Positions 35,876 to 47,540 are shown, counted from the stretch's first letter. The stretch is DNA of 64,000 bases from Suillus spraguei (GCA_016800925.1 JABCPU010000001.1:701938-765937); one strand, 5' to 3'. Notes: a model not told the origin generated them from the sequence alone. Numbers and translations: made by a program.

Positions 35876-36352
35876 TGTTACAATCGTACGTGCCCCTATT
35901 CATTTTCCCTTTTGTTCCTTTACTTGTATATCTTGTCACATGACTCGACTCATATGCTCAATGCATCTGTACGAATACATGCCTTCCTTATTAGGATACG
36001 CAGTTACATTCTCACGGTTACTTGGTCTGTGCGCATATATCTACCTATTTAAGCACAGTGTACTTGTAGTAGATTCCTTTACTTTAATCTTACTGGGTTT
36101 TACCTGGAATCTCCTTTGCTTAGGTCTCCAACCTAAGTCGTCTTGAATCGTCTCTAAGTCTAAGCACTCCTTAGCCTTAGTCTCTATTCTCGCGGATACC
36201 TCTTAGACTTGTCTTTGAGGCTGAACCCTTGATCGTACTCAGAACGCGTTCCTTGTACTTTCACCTTGTCCTCTTCTGGACATTGTAAGAACTCCCAGCA
36301 GACCATCTGTGTCTTTTCACTGTCGCTGGTGACGCCACCCCAGTTTGTAACA
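35876..36352 (+). repeat. 5' LTR of element 1
   Basis: Starts TGTTAC and ends GTAACA. Contains a TATA-like TATTTAAG at 36046-36053; the inferred transcript start ACTTTAATCTT lies at 36081, about 35 nt downstream. Confidence 0.95.
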
Positions 36353-36364
36353 AAAGATTAAAGT
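36353..36364 (+). promoter_or_regulatory. Primer binding site, self-priming type
   Basis: AAGATTAAAGT (36354-36364), next to the LTR, is the exact complement of ACTTTAATCTT at 36081-36091 in the LTR, 11 nt. Complementarity to the transcript's own 5' end rather than a tRNA is the Tf1/sushi mechanism. The same pair is present in element 2. Confidence 0.7.
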
Positions 36365-36551
36365 CCCTTTTGATCGTCGACTATCTAGTCTTCGACCCTG
36401 AACCCTGATCGCTTAGATCAGCAGACTAGCATATGCATACGCTGAGCAGATTGTCAAAAGGAAGCACCTCTGACAGAAGAAGCCCTGACGGACAGCAAGA
36501 CAGCGCATGTAGGCACCGAGAAAGTATAACTCACCAGACGAATCATCAAAC

Positions 36552-37360
36552 ATGACGACCAAAGACTTCGAATACAAGATCGGTCAACCAATCGGTTTTG
36601 ATGGAGATCGTGATAACTCTCGCGAGTTTATCCAGTCATGCAATTTGCACTTTGACATCAATGAAAAGCTTTACACCACCGACAAACAGAAGATCATCTA
36701 CATAACATCCTTTATGACCGAAAGGAACGCCAAATCTTGGAAGGAACAATTCCTTGAACACGCCCAATCCACCGACACCTCTGGACAAAAAGTTGGTTAT
36801 GGGACGATGGCAGATTTTATGAAGAGCTTCAAAGAAGCCTTCGAACCAGTGGATACCAAAGGAACCGCGCTCACGAAACTCAGAGACCTCAAACAAGGAA
36901 CTGGAGATCTTCACACCTATGTCGCTGACTTTGAGGCACTTGCAGCCAAGGCTCAGATCACTGACAATGCAATGAAGATCCAGTTCTTCCAAAACGGCCT
37001 TAATTGGGGTATCCTTACAAAGCTTTTCGCAACAGGAGATGTCTCTGAAATATTCAGAGAAGTTGTGATGCAATGCGTTGCTATTGACAACGCCCATCAT
37101 CGGCTTCAGGCCATGAGGACACATCATGCTCCACAACAGAAGAAGAAGAACTACGGGAACGCATGGTATATTCCGAACCGTGATTCAAATGCAATGGTCA
37201 TAGATTGAATCTCCAATATGGAGAGATCCGAATGCATGAAAAAAGGACAATGCTTCGGATGCAAGAAACAGGACACCGCATCCATAACTGTCCTGACAGA
37301 AAGAAGAAGACCCCGCTCCGACAAACTGAAGTCAAAGAAGAAGAAGACGAAGAAACTGTA
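36552..37360 (+). pseudogene. Gag of element 1
   Basis: ATG at 36552; a retrotransposon Gag capsid-like domain with FDGDRDNSREFIQSC, WKEQFLEHAQS, MADFMKSFKEAF, LRDLKQGTGDLHTYVADFEAL and MQCVAIDNAHHRLQ. Reading stops at TGA 37206-37208, where element 2 has CGA. The zinc knuckle that follows (CFGCKK, then H and C around 37255-37285) is put out of frame by a one-base loss. Would form the cytoplasmic virus-like particle. Confidence 0.9.
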
Positions 37361-37399
37361 AGGCAGATTGTTGAGGATTTTTGACTTGGAGAAACAAGG

Positions 37400-40300
37400 A
37401 ATCAACGTATGTTTCTCCTAATGTATTACTAAGACTTGTACGCGCTGTAGGTGAAAGAAAAGAACTTCGTGTCCCTATCACCCTTCACTCGCATACTCGT
37501 CTATCCGTCGAAACAACCGCTGTGATCGACTCCGGTGCAGCCGGAACATTCATCTCTGAAGAGTTTGTGAAACTCCATCAAATCACACGACGAAAACTCA
37601 AAAAACTGTTTCGGGTTACAACGGCAGATGGAACCCTTATAAAAGGAGGACCAATCACACACTATTGTCTTGTGGTCAAAATTGATGAATGAACCATGTA
37701 TGGAAAATTCAACATCACCAAACTAGGAAGGAGAGATCAAATCCTCCTAGGAATTCCATGGTTACGAGCAATGAACCCAACTATAGATTGGGCTGCTGAA
37801 ACACTTGTCCTCCCGCAATAGCGAAATCGGATGAGATTGAAATCGACATCGATACGGATCGAAAGAAGAATGGGATTGCCTCTTCTCCACAACTACATTC
37901 CAAATGGCAACATTCCCGACTTCCTAAGCCTCTCGTAACCCCGCCTATTCCCGAAGACCCTGAACCGAAGTATGAATGCCACGTACTGCAGACCCTACTC
38001 CATGAGTAACAATTGCCACGAGCAGTATCACCAATTCCCGCACAGAAAAACGCAAGAATGAATCTGAACCTGAGCAACGGGTCGGACAGGAACCTATTGA
38101 GCAATGGCCAATAGAAGAACAGAAGCATGGAAAAAGAAAAGCAGAAGAAGAGATACCTGGACGGGATACAAATGTACCGAAACTATCCAAGTTCTATGTT
38201 CCCCCAAAAATTCTTCAAAATACTTCCTCGGCTTCAATTGAAGACATCCCTGATGACGAGAACCCGTGCCTTTGTTGATTCGACAGAGGATGATGACCAA
38301 TTCAACACAATGCAAGATGTCTGGCATGCACCAGAAGTACGAGAAATTCCTCTTACAAGCTTGGAGAAGGAGAGTTCCTTGTCGAGTACGATACCGACGG
38401 GGTTAAATGAGAATCATTGAAGAAGTTTCCATGGATACACCTCTGACATGTGATGGAACTTCCCGACTCGAACAACCCACCTACTCCACATTTCCCTTCC
38501 TCCTCCAAAATATAGTAATAAAGCTCAGGAATTCGCTACGGATGAGAAGGAAAAGAAAAAGAAATCCTTCGAAGAATTGGTCCCGGATATTACATGATTT
38601 TTCAGACGTCTTTGCTAAAGACGGGTTGAACAATTACCCCCTGAACGCCCTGGTATTGATCATCGGATTGATACTAAACCCGGTTTTATCCCTCGTACGT
38701 CAAAGGTTTACCCGCTATCGGAAAAAGAACGCGCTGCTGTCAAAACGTTTATCGACGACAAGTTGCAAAAGGTTTCATCTCAGAATCGAAGTCACCCCAA
38801 GCCAGTGGCTTCTTCTTTGTGGGAAAGAAGAGTGGAGAATTGCATCCCTGTCAAGATTACCGCTACATCAATGATTGGACAGTCAAGAACGCCTATCCGC
38901 TCCGCTTCCTATCTCCCTTGTCGCCGCCTTCACAACGCACAGTTCTTTACGAAAATGGATATCTGGTCCGGCTATAACAATATTCGCATCCATCCTGATG
39001 ATAGGTGGAAAGCTGCTTTTACTACGGAATTCGGCCTCTTCGAACCGAACGTCATGTTCTTCGGCCTTTGTAATTCCCCAGCAACCTTCCAAGCATACAT
39101 GAATCGCACCTTCCAACAAGAAATCAATGAAGGATGGATGGTTATCTACATGGACGATATCCTGATTTTCTCTACAACTATGGCAGAACACCGCGAACGG
39201 ACTAGATGGGTTTTGATGAAGATACGAGAGGAACACCTGTTCTTGAAACCGGAGAAATGCACCTTTGATGCAGAAGAAGTAGAATACCTCGGAATGATAA
39301 TTCGCCCCGGACAAGTTGCTATGGATACCGCCAAAACCAAGGGAATCTCCGAATGGCCAGTCCCGAAATCTGTAAAAGACGTTCGGTCATTCCTCGGCTT
39401 TTGCAACTTCTACCGCACGTTCATTTCCCACTATTCTGACATTGCCCGACCCCTTATCGATTTAACGAAGAAAGATAAGGCCTTTGATTGGTCAACCAAA
39501 TGTATGGACACCTTCGAAGAATTGAAACGACGCTTCACATCCCAACCGGTACTCCAAAACCCTGATCCTTCCCGACAATTTGCTATTGCTACTGACGCTT
39601 CGCTCGTAGCAACCGGCGGAGTTCTCTTACAGACTGATGAAAATGGTGTTTATCACCCATGTGCATACCTTTCACAATCTTTGAACCCAGCAGAACGCAA
39701 TTACCAGATCTTTGATCGGGAACTCCTTGCCGTGATCCAGGCATTGAACGAATGGCGTCATTATCTCGAAGGAAACCCACACCCCGTCCTGGTATTCACC
39801 GACCACAAGAACCTTCTGTACTTTAGAAGTGCACAGAAGCTTACCCGCCGCCAAGCACGTTGGCAATTGATTCTATCCATCTATGACATTGAACTGCATC
39901 ATGTTGCAGGTACTAAATTAGCAGTACCTGATGCACTCTCCCGCCGGCCAGACTACGACTCCGGCAAAGACGATAACGAGGACCAGACCCTCCTCCCTGA
40001 TGCTCTATTCGTTCGTCTAATTGACACCGATCTGAAGGATGTTTTGTCATCCTCTGACCCCCTTGACGACCATGTCTTTAAAACCGCATCCGACGCCCTT
40101 GATGGCGTGTGCCTTCCTCCTATGAAGTCGGCACTCTCTGATTGGAAGATTGAGGAGAACGTCCTCTATTTTAAGAATCGTGCCTACATTCCACCGGCAC
40201 ACCGTTCCGATATCCTGAAAAGGTATCATGATCATCCTACCGTGGGACACCCCGGTAGATTCAAAACTGAAGAACTCGTGAAACGAGAAGCCTGGTGGCC

Positions 40301-41950
40301 TGCGATGGGCTCTTATATTCGGAAATACGTTGAGGGTTGCGCCCTTTGTCAACAAATGAAAGTGGATACACATCCTGTTCGACCCCCGCTCACGCCCATT
40401 CCCTCATCGGCTGTTTGCCCGTTCTCTCAGGTCTCTGTCGATCTTATCACTGACCTCCCCGTCTCTGGAGGCTTTGACAGTATCATGGTCATGGTAGACT
40501 ATGGCCTTATGAAGGGGGTAATTATTATCCCTTGTTTGAAAACCATCACTTCCGAAGGGGTTGCCAAACTATTTTTGAAACACGTCTACTGTTACAATCG
40601 TACGTGCCCCTATTCATTTTCTACTTCATTTACCTTGTATATTACATAACATGACTCTGACTCATATGCTCAACGCATCTGTACTATAGTTGCCTTCCTC
40701 CTTTGGATACGCACTTACGTTCTCACGTCTCTCTTGGTCTGTGCGCACATATTGGCCTATTTAAGCACAGTGTACTTGTAGTAGATTCCCTACTTTAATC
40801 TTACTGGGTTTTACCTGGAATCTCCTTCGCTTAGGTCTCCAACCTAAGTCGTCTTGAATCGTCTCTAAGTCTAAGCACTCCTTAGCCTTAGTCTCTATTC
40901 TCGCGGATACCTCTTAGACTTGTCTTTGAGGCTGAACCCTTGATCGTACTCGGAACACGTTCCTTGTACTTTCACCTTGTTCTCTCTTGAACATTGTAAG
41001 AACTCCCAGCAGACCGCCTGTGTCTTTTCACTGTCGCTGGTAACGCCACCCCAGTTCGTAACATCTACCGACGATTTGGACTTCATGACAAAGTCATCTC
41101 AGATCGAGGACCGCAATTCCTATCTCGCTTCTCAAAGGAACTTGCCCGACTTCTCGACTACGTCATCGCTCCATCTACGGCTTATCACCCACAGACTGAT
41201 GGCCAAACTGAAAGGCTAAATCAAGAACTTGAAACGTATCTACGCATTTATTGCTGCAACAATCCGGAAGATTGGGTAGAACACCTACCAATCGCCGAAT
41301 TTGTCCATAACCACCGAAAACATGATGCAAGGAATGCATCACCCTTCTATTTGATGATGGGATACGAACCATGCGCTATTCCCCACCTTATCCCTGATTC
41401 ATCCATACCCGCAGCAGAAGATCGAGTACGATCTCTGCAGAAAATAAGAGAAGAAGCAATCGCCTGCCACAACATTGCAATGCAAACAATGGCTGAATGA
41501 TCCCGAGGAGATAAGTACATCCCATGGAAGATCGAAGATAAGGTTTGGCTATCTGCCGCTAATCTTAGACTCAAACTCCCATCAAGGAAACTTGCGCCAA
41601 AGCGATACGGACCTTTCCCGATCATTGATGTCTTATCCCCCATCACGTTCACACTCAAACTCCCCCCGCAATGGAAGATCCATCCCACGTTCCACGCTTC
41701 TGTCTTATCGTCCTATAGCGAAACGGACGTGCACGGTCCGAACTTCCCTGAACCACCACCTGACATCATCAAAGAAGAAGAAGAATACGAAATAGAAGCA
41801 ATCCTTTCCCACAAAGGAACTGGCAATCGCCGATGTTATCTCATCTCCTGGAAAGGATACTCATCGGGAGATAACGAATGGCTCCCAGAAAAGAACTTGA
41901 AGAACTCCGCCCGAATTTTGAATGCTTATAAGAAGCAACACGCCCTTTGA
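37400..41950 (+). pseudogene. Pol of element 1: protease, RT, RNase H, integrase, chromodomain
   Basis: Protease: TAVIDSGAAGTFISEEFVKLH (37519-37578), stop TGA 37690 where element 2 has CGA. RT: main open frame 38763-40649 with [19 protein letters not shown] and the intact catalytic YMDD (39147-39158). RNase H: IATDASLVATGGVLL, ELLAVIQALNEW, VFTDHKNL. Integrase: zinc HHCC (HDHPTVGHPGR ... GCALCQQMK, 40230-40360) and the DDE core, first Asp in QVSVDLITDLP; the core is cut by a solo LTR and resumes at 41064 with FGLHDKVISDQGPQF and TDGQTERLNQELE. Chromodomain: YEIEAILSHKGTGNRRCYLISWKGY ... EWLPEKNL (41787-41905), ending at TGA 41948-41950. A TGA at 41498-41500 is shared with element 2. Several frameshifts between 37700 and 38760. 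Confidence 0.92.
40590..41063 (+). repeat. Solo LTR nested in integrase of element 1
   Basis: TGTTAC...GTAACA, same family as the host element, flanked by a perfect 5-bp target duplication TCTAC (40585-40589 and 41064-41068). Removing it and one TCTAC restores the reading seen in element 2 (HVYRRFGLHD). Confidence 0.95.
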
Positions 41951-42003
41951 TCATCCTTCAGTCAATCAACTCGCGCTAGCACTTGATCAACTACCATCTT
42001 GAA

Positions 42004-43473
42004 ATGTCTTTCCCCACTGCTTACATCACACCCGTCATCGCTGCCACCAATGACTCTGACTCCGAAGCTGAACAATACGGAACTCTTGCCGCTGAAATCG
42101 ACAACACCTCCTACATTGAAGCCGCCATTCTCTGTGAGGGACACGCCCTCGAAATCAAAAGAATCCTCACTGAAAGAGGTGCTTTCCCTGCCCTACTCCT
42201 TGTCAACATCATTCGTACTGCAGCCCTCATCGAAGCCACTGCCAAAGAAACAACAGAAATTACACTCCGTCACCGTTTCCTTCATCTTCAAAAACGTATT
42301 CGTGCTTACGCTATGCTGTTGCTTCCCAATTCTTTTAAGAATGATGTTGAAGAAGCTATTCACATCATTGCCGAACGTTGAGCAGGCGTTGCTCGACCTC
42401 CCTCTCCGCAGGAAGATATGCCACTTCCTATTCCAGCACCCGCTTCTTCGCGCATGTATTCTAGTCTTGACGCCTTTGCTGGCTTATGCACTGCTGTCCA
42501 AGAGATCGGACAACTCACCAATACGGTTGTCGAAACCATCCAGCAGTCAGTCGCTGAAACCAGAGCGGCTAGGAACTTAGTGGAAGAAGCTATTACTGAT
42601 TTACAACAAACACAAGCTGACCTCGCATCTCCCCAAACGCCATCTCCCATCGAACAGCCAACTTCACCACCTCCCGTCGTAACCTCTCATGAATGCCCTG
42701 ATTGGCTGTATGAACCTTGCACAAAGGAGCAGTGTGAGGCCGCCAAATTACTAGGTATTCCTACCACTGAGCTGGTAATGCTTGGCCCTCGACTTCGTGA
42801 CCTTCATATACACCCCCCCATGTCTATTCCATCATCATTCGGTCCAATGGATCCCATCTCTCCAGTCTTAGTAAAAGACTTCGGTATCACCACTCCTTCT
42901 TCATCTAACGAACTCCTTGCGATCGCTGAAAGAGGAACTACTCCTGACCTCCCTGAATCCGCATACACTCTAACTCCTGCTCAGCAGACGCAGCTCAGGC
43001 GTAACAATACCCTAGCATTGAAACGTATGAGGAGGAATAAGGGGAAGAAACGCGCCAGATCTACTAGCCCCACACCTATCATCTCACCATCACCTCTACG
43101 CAAAGTTCATTCCAATCCTGATGAAAATATGAAATGCCGCGTCTGTGGACTGCTTGGGCATCGTCAGAAGAATTGTGCGGAATATCAGTGCAAGGTTTGC
43201 AGATATTGGTCGCCTACTCACTTATCCCTTTATTGTCCTCGATGAGTCGGACCTCCTCCTTTCGAGTTAACCTGGAAGGATGAGGGATTCTATGACGCAC
43301 TTCACGCTTGGGAGCAGCAGCTTGACGAAGAACGTATTCAAGCAGAAAAGAAAAGGGATTCTAAACGACGCGCTGGCCTTGAAGAAGCTGCGTATATGAG
43401 GAGCGGGTCCTTTGTTGACGAGGACTACGAGTGGAGCGATGATCCCGTTTATTATGAGAATCAAGATGACTAA
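42004..43473 (+). pseudogene. Third ORF of element 1, two-zinc-knuckle protein of unknown function
   Basis: ATG 42004 lies 53 nt after the pol stop; the frame runs 489 codons to TAA 43471-43473, interrupted only by TGA at 42379 and 43243. Layout: helical N-terminus (residues 1-125, ILCEGHALEIKRILTERGA), a second helical block (LCTAVQEIGQLTNTVVETIQQSVAETRAARNL), a Pro/Ser linker, a segment with PTTELVMLGPRLRDLHIHPPMS, a basic patch KRMRRNKGKKRARS, then C-x2-C-x4-H-x4-C (CRVCGLLGHRQKNC) and C-x2-C-x6-H-x4-C (CKVCRYWSPTHLSLYC). An acidic tail ends it. Element 2 carries a counterpart of exactly equal length. It is not an envelope protein: no signal or membrane segment. Nucleic-acid binding is inferred from the knuckles and basic patch. 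Confidence 0.8.
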
Positions 43474-43492
43474 AGTTGGTGACTTTACATGT

Positions 43493-43503
43493 AAAAAAGG
43501 GGG
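43493..43503 (+). promoter_or_regulatory. Polypurine tract of element 1
   Basis: AAAAAAGGGGG directly before the 3' LTR, the expected primer for plus-strand synthesis; element 2 has the complement at 54763-54775 in weaker form. Confidence 0.7.
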
Positions 43504-43506
43504 TAA

Positions 43507-43975
43507 TGTTACAATCATACGTGCCCCCATTCATTCTCCCTTTATCTTCTTACTTGTATATCACATGACTTGACTCATATGCTCAACGCATCTGTACGAA
43601 TACATGCCTTCCTTATTAGGATACGCAGTTACATCCTCACGGTTACTTGGTCTGTGCGCATATATCTACCTATTTAAGCACAGTGTACTTGTAGTAGATT
43701 CTTTACTTTAATCTTACTGGGTTTTACCTGGAATCTCCTTTGCTTAGGTCTCCAACCTAAGTCGTCTTGAATTGTCTCTAAGTCTAAGCACTCCTTAGCC
43801 TTAGTCTCTATTCTCACAGAACCTCTTAGACTCGTCTTTGAGGCTGAACCCTTGATCGTACTCGGAACGCGTTCCTTGTACTTTCACCTTGTCCTCTTCT
43901 GGACATTGTAAGAACTCCCAGCAGACCGTCTGTGTCTTTTCACCGTTGCTGGTGACGCCACCCCAGTTCGTAACA
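43507..43975 (+). repeat. 3' LTR of element 1
   Basis: TGTTAC...GTAACA; near-identical to 35876-36352, with a few transitions. A minisatellite begins at its very next base. Confidence 0.95.
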
Positions 43976-44930
43976 CGAACCCCGAACCCCAAAATTGTGG
44001 ACTACCGGATTTCATGGTTTGGGGTTCAGCACTCAAGATTCAAGATGAAATAGATATCTGTGCCACAGTTTGGGGTTTGGCACTCACATTGTGTGGATCA
44101 ATATCTTTCACATTGTTCTGAGTCCCATGTCCCATGTGCCAGACGCTGGGGCTCGGGGTTCAGCACTTAAAATGTGTGAATTCATATCTTTCACATTGTT
44201 ATGAGTGCCGAGTCCCGACTGCCGGAGTGCCGGCTGCCGGGGTTCAGGGTTCGGCACTCAACATGTGTGGATCAATAAATTTCACATTATTCTGAGTGCC
44301 GAGTGCCGAGTTCTGGGTGCCGGGGCTCGGCACTTAACATGTGTGGATCAATATCATCCACAATGTTGTGAGTCCTGAGTTCCAGCTGCCAGGGTTCGGG
44401 GTTCGGCACTCAACATGTGTGGATCAATAAATTTCACATTATTCTGAGTCCCGAGTCCCGAGTTCCGGGTTCCGGGGTTCGGCATTCAGCATTCGGCACT
44501 TTACATGTGTGAATCAATATCTTTCACATTGTTCTGAGTTCCGGGTGCTGGGGCTCGGCATTCGGCGTTCGGCACTTAACATGTGTGCATCAATATCTTT
44601 CACACTGTTGTGAGTCCTGAGTCCTGAGTGCCGGCTGCTGGGGTTCGGAGTTCGGCATTTAATATATGTGAATTCATATCTTTCACATTGTTCTGAGTCC
44701 TGAGTCCCAAGTTCCAGCTGCCGGAGTTCGGGGTTCAGCACTTACTATATGTGAATTCATATCTTTCACATTGTTATGAGTCCCGAGTCCCAAGTGCCGG
44801 CTGCCGGGTTCGGGGTTCGGCACTCAAAATGTGGATCAAAGTCTGTTGCCTCACATTTTGCTGAGTCCCGAGTGTCAAGCCTGAATTCGGAACTATCGAT
44901 TATTGAGTCCTGAATTTCGAGTATCGAGTC
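43976..44930. repeat. Minisatellite, about 80-bp unit, roughly ten copies
   Basis: Imperfect units of the type 'GGGGTTCGGCACT..ACATGTGTGGATCAATA..TTTCACATTGTTCTGAGT' recur at about 44106, 44189, 44280, 44357, 44434, 44522, 44600, 44680, 44762 and 44846. Inside each unit the short motif GAGTCCCGAGT or GAGTGCCGAGT is itself repeated. No coding potential. Confidence 0.85.
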
Positions 44931-45072
44931 CCGAGATACTCAGAGTTAGGGACTCAATTCATGGAACTCGACTTCCGACTTGAGTTCCAGAACTGTTGAT
45001 GCTCTAATTGGTACATGGTATTCGTGTGTTGCTACTAACATGGGTAACAACTCTTTCAACTTCTTTGATCTT

Positions 45073-46375
45073 TCACACCGTGGTTAGTATGCGACCTTTG
45101 ACCCTAGCCCATCCACATGAGGGAACCCCGGCATAAATGTGCACAGAATTCCTCATATACCATGCCCAAGCAATCCAATCCCCTTCCACTCCATCAACCC
45201 CATTTCTCACAATCCTTCCCGAAAATGCAATCATACAGCCGGAATCATACCTGAATTCCAGCTGAAGGCTTGGCATACTCATCTGAGCATTAGAATAGTT
45301 CCCCATGGTGGTGAGAATATCGAAGCATTCAGGAATGGATAAATGGTCTCGATGATTGGGGGTTTCCCATTGGAAATGATGGAGAGGCTGTTAAACATGG
45401 ATGCCCAGTACTGCAGGGTCTCTGGCATCTGTGGCAGTTCCTTGCTCAGTGCCTTATCTCCAAGGTGTGACAAGGCTCGTAACCCTTCAAAGTACTGCTG
45501 AGGATGCATGACCCTGAGTGCCGCCGATGCGATGGCTGCGGCCTTGCAATTGCTTTGAGGATATTCTTGGAGGAGGGTCCCTTCAATGATGCAGATACCT
45601 CCGGATCTGACAGATTCTATGGGATTGGTGAGTTTGACTCCAGAAATCACCATCTCATCACATCCTACCTCGTGGCCCTGTTGAAACCATGCCGGAGATA
45701 AATTGACGCATCCAGGAGTTGACCCAACATTTTCCAGTCCTGTTTGAACCATTCTTGATTATATCGCCAATTGCCATCAGCCTTTACACTTTTTTCGAGG
45801 CTTGGACCCAGCAAATCAGTGGCCACCCTAATTTCCTTCTGTAGGTACCATTTGATATTCAATATCCATTGAGTAACAATCTACAAATTATGCACCTGGG
45901 TGGTCTCGGTCAGGGCGTCCGGGAGGTACCATGCGATGATGGTACTGGAAGCATCAATAATTGTGCCAGGTTTGTCCACCAACTTTGTGCCCTCATGGCC
46001 AGGAGGACACCTCTCAAGCAACTTCTCCTCTTTCTCCTCATTATGCCCAGTGTTCTTTGGGGATATCAATTTGCTATATCTTGCAATATCAATCTGCATC
46101 TTACTGTCATGAAGGAATTTGAATGATCAAACAAATTTTCAACATCTGCAGGAAGACCCACTGGGAATTTTATATGCCTTTATGAGTACATCAGCCAAGC
46201 GATCGCATGCCATCACCAGATCAGTGTCCAGGTTCGGAGAAGGTATAACTGGTTCTCCTCCAGTCTTCTCTGCATTGAATTTTTGTTTGGTATATTCCCC
46301 TGCTTCATGAGTGATGGCCAGGGCCCAAGTGCGCCAGATTTTTATGTCACAAGTGGACATGGAAGAAGTGTTCAT
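45073..46375 (-). pseudogene. TET/JBP-like 2-oxoglutarate/Fe(II) dioxygenase relic
   Basis: Minus-strand blocks match the conserved order of the large basidiomycete TET/JBP family. They are an N-terminal helical part (46140-46375), KPGTIIDASSTIIAWYLPDALT (45910-45975), TPGCVNLSPAWFQQGHE (45665-45720), MPETLQYWASMFNSLSIISN (45370-45430), then in the next frame HRD (45346-45354) followed by ECFDILTTMGNYSNAQM, and LEFRYDSGCMIAFSGRIVRNGV (45195-45260). Active relatives oxidise 5-methylcytosine in nuclear DNA using HxD...H iron ligands. Here the HRD is reached only after a frameshift, and the distal His is Asn (45202-45204). So it is a pseudogene. Family members are known to accompany KDZ transposons; a KDZ relic lies at the other end of this window. 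Confidence 0.75.
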
Positions 46376-46569
46376 GTTGGAAGTTGATATTTGGAAATCA
46401 GATGCTGAATGCTGGATGTCCAGACTTTGGTGTTAAAGGGGGTGGAGATAGCGAGGATCAGATAAGGGAACCTTGGATGATGTTGGCTTTCAAAGATGTA
46501 TTATCATCCATTGCTCAATGAAATACCAGATGATTGGAAGTGTGCTGGATATCAGATATTCATTTGTCG

Positions 46570-47080
46570 AGACCCAGGTTTGGAACTTGGCATCTCATAG
46601 GGCAACCAATTTTTGCACCCTGGTGTCCACATTCTACAAGACAACATAAGTGCCATAAAAGGCCATGTCAAGCGGAGACCCAGGTCTCAGAATTCAGAAC
46701 TTGGTATGCTTCATCTGATTTTCGGGGGTCGGAACTGGGTGTCTTGTAGGGCAACACAAGCCTCACACCCCGCTTTCCACATTCTACACGACAACCTAAG
46801 CACCATAAAGGCCATTTCAAGAGAGCACTTGCTGCTCCCAGAACTTGGTATGCTTCACTCAAATTTTGGGGTCGGAACTGGGTGTCTCGTATTGACTGAA
46901 TTATGTGTTGAGACCCAGGTCTCAGAACTCGGAACTTGGTATGCTTCATCTGATTTTCGGGGGTCGGAACTGGGTGTCTTGTAGGGCAACACAAGCCTCG
47001 CACCCCAGTTTCCACATTCTACAAGACAACCTAAGCGCCATAAAAGGCCATGTCAAGACAGCACCTGCTGCTCTGGGACC
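46570..47080. repeat. Direct repeats, three partial copies
   Basis: A block containing GGAACTTGGTATGCTTCATC, GTCGGAACTGGGTGTCTTGT and CACATTCTAC..GACAACCTAAG occurs at about 46575-46665 (diverged), 46690-46830 and 46925-47065. Function unknown; no coding evidence. Confidence 0.75.
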
Positions 47081-47149
47081 TCAGTAACTGTGATTTATTA
47101 CCTCCTCTGATTCGGATGATATGCAACTCCCTCAGCTCTGTCATGTCTA

Positions 47150-47540
47150 CAATTATCGTACACATGGGCCCACCCGTCTAATATAATATACTGTACAACA
47201 CCCTCGGCCCACCCATCTAATAAATATTTATATAACACTCTTGGCCCACCCATCTAATACCTGTCTAATTTAATATGTGTCTGGGCCCACCCGTGTATGT
47301 GATAACAAGTACCCTTCACATACCTGTCTATTTGATTCACATCTACCTTGATACACCCATCTACATGATATCCAACTACCTCGGCCCATCCATCTACCAG
47401 ATATTCATGTACATTGGCCCACTCATCTACTCTACATATTCCTTGCATGGGCCGACCCGCCGTCATTGGGAATAATATTCCTCCCGGCCCATCTGTCATC
47501 AATGAGGATATTTCTACCATAGGCCCATGGTTTGCTGGCC
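47150..47540. repeat. Diverged minisatellite with GGCCCACCCATCTA core
   Basis: The core recurs roughly every 30-60 bp (47168, 47206, 47248, 47284, 47384, 47417 and further decayed copies). A minus-strand open frame through it is repetitive and not called. Confidence 0.7.

Larger units (their letters stand above)
35876..43975 (+). mobile_element. Ty3/gypsy chromovirus, element 1
   Basis: Two closely similar LTRs (35876-36352 and 43507-43975) flank gag, pol with chromodomain, and a third ORF. Order in pol is protease, RT, RNase H, integrase, chromodomain, as in chromoviruses. The integrase is split by a solo LTR (40590-41063). Flanking 5-mers (CTCGG left, CGAAC right) do not match, so the target duplication is missing. 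Stops and frameshifts make it non-autonomous. Confidence 0.95.

Noticed and set aside
42004..43473. Third retroelement ORF as an envelope gene
   Set aside because: No signal peptide, no membrane segment, and zinc knuckles instead; not envelope-like.
47254..47520. Minus-strand 88-codon ORF with VDGWAEVVGYHVDGC repeats
   Set aside because: Produced by a minisatellite with a CCCACCCATCTA core, without coding support.
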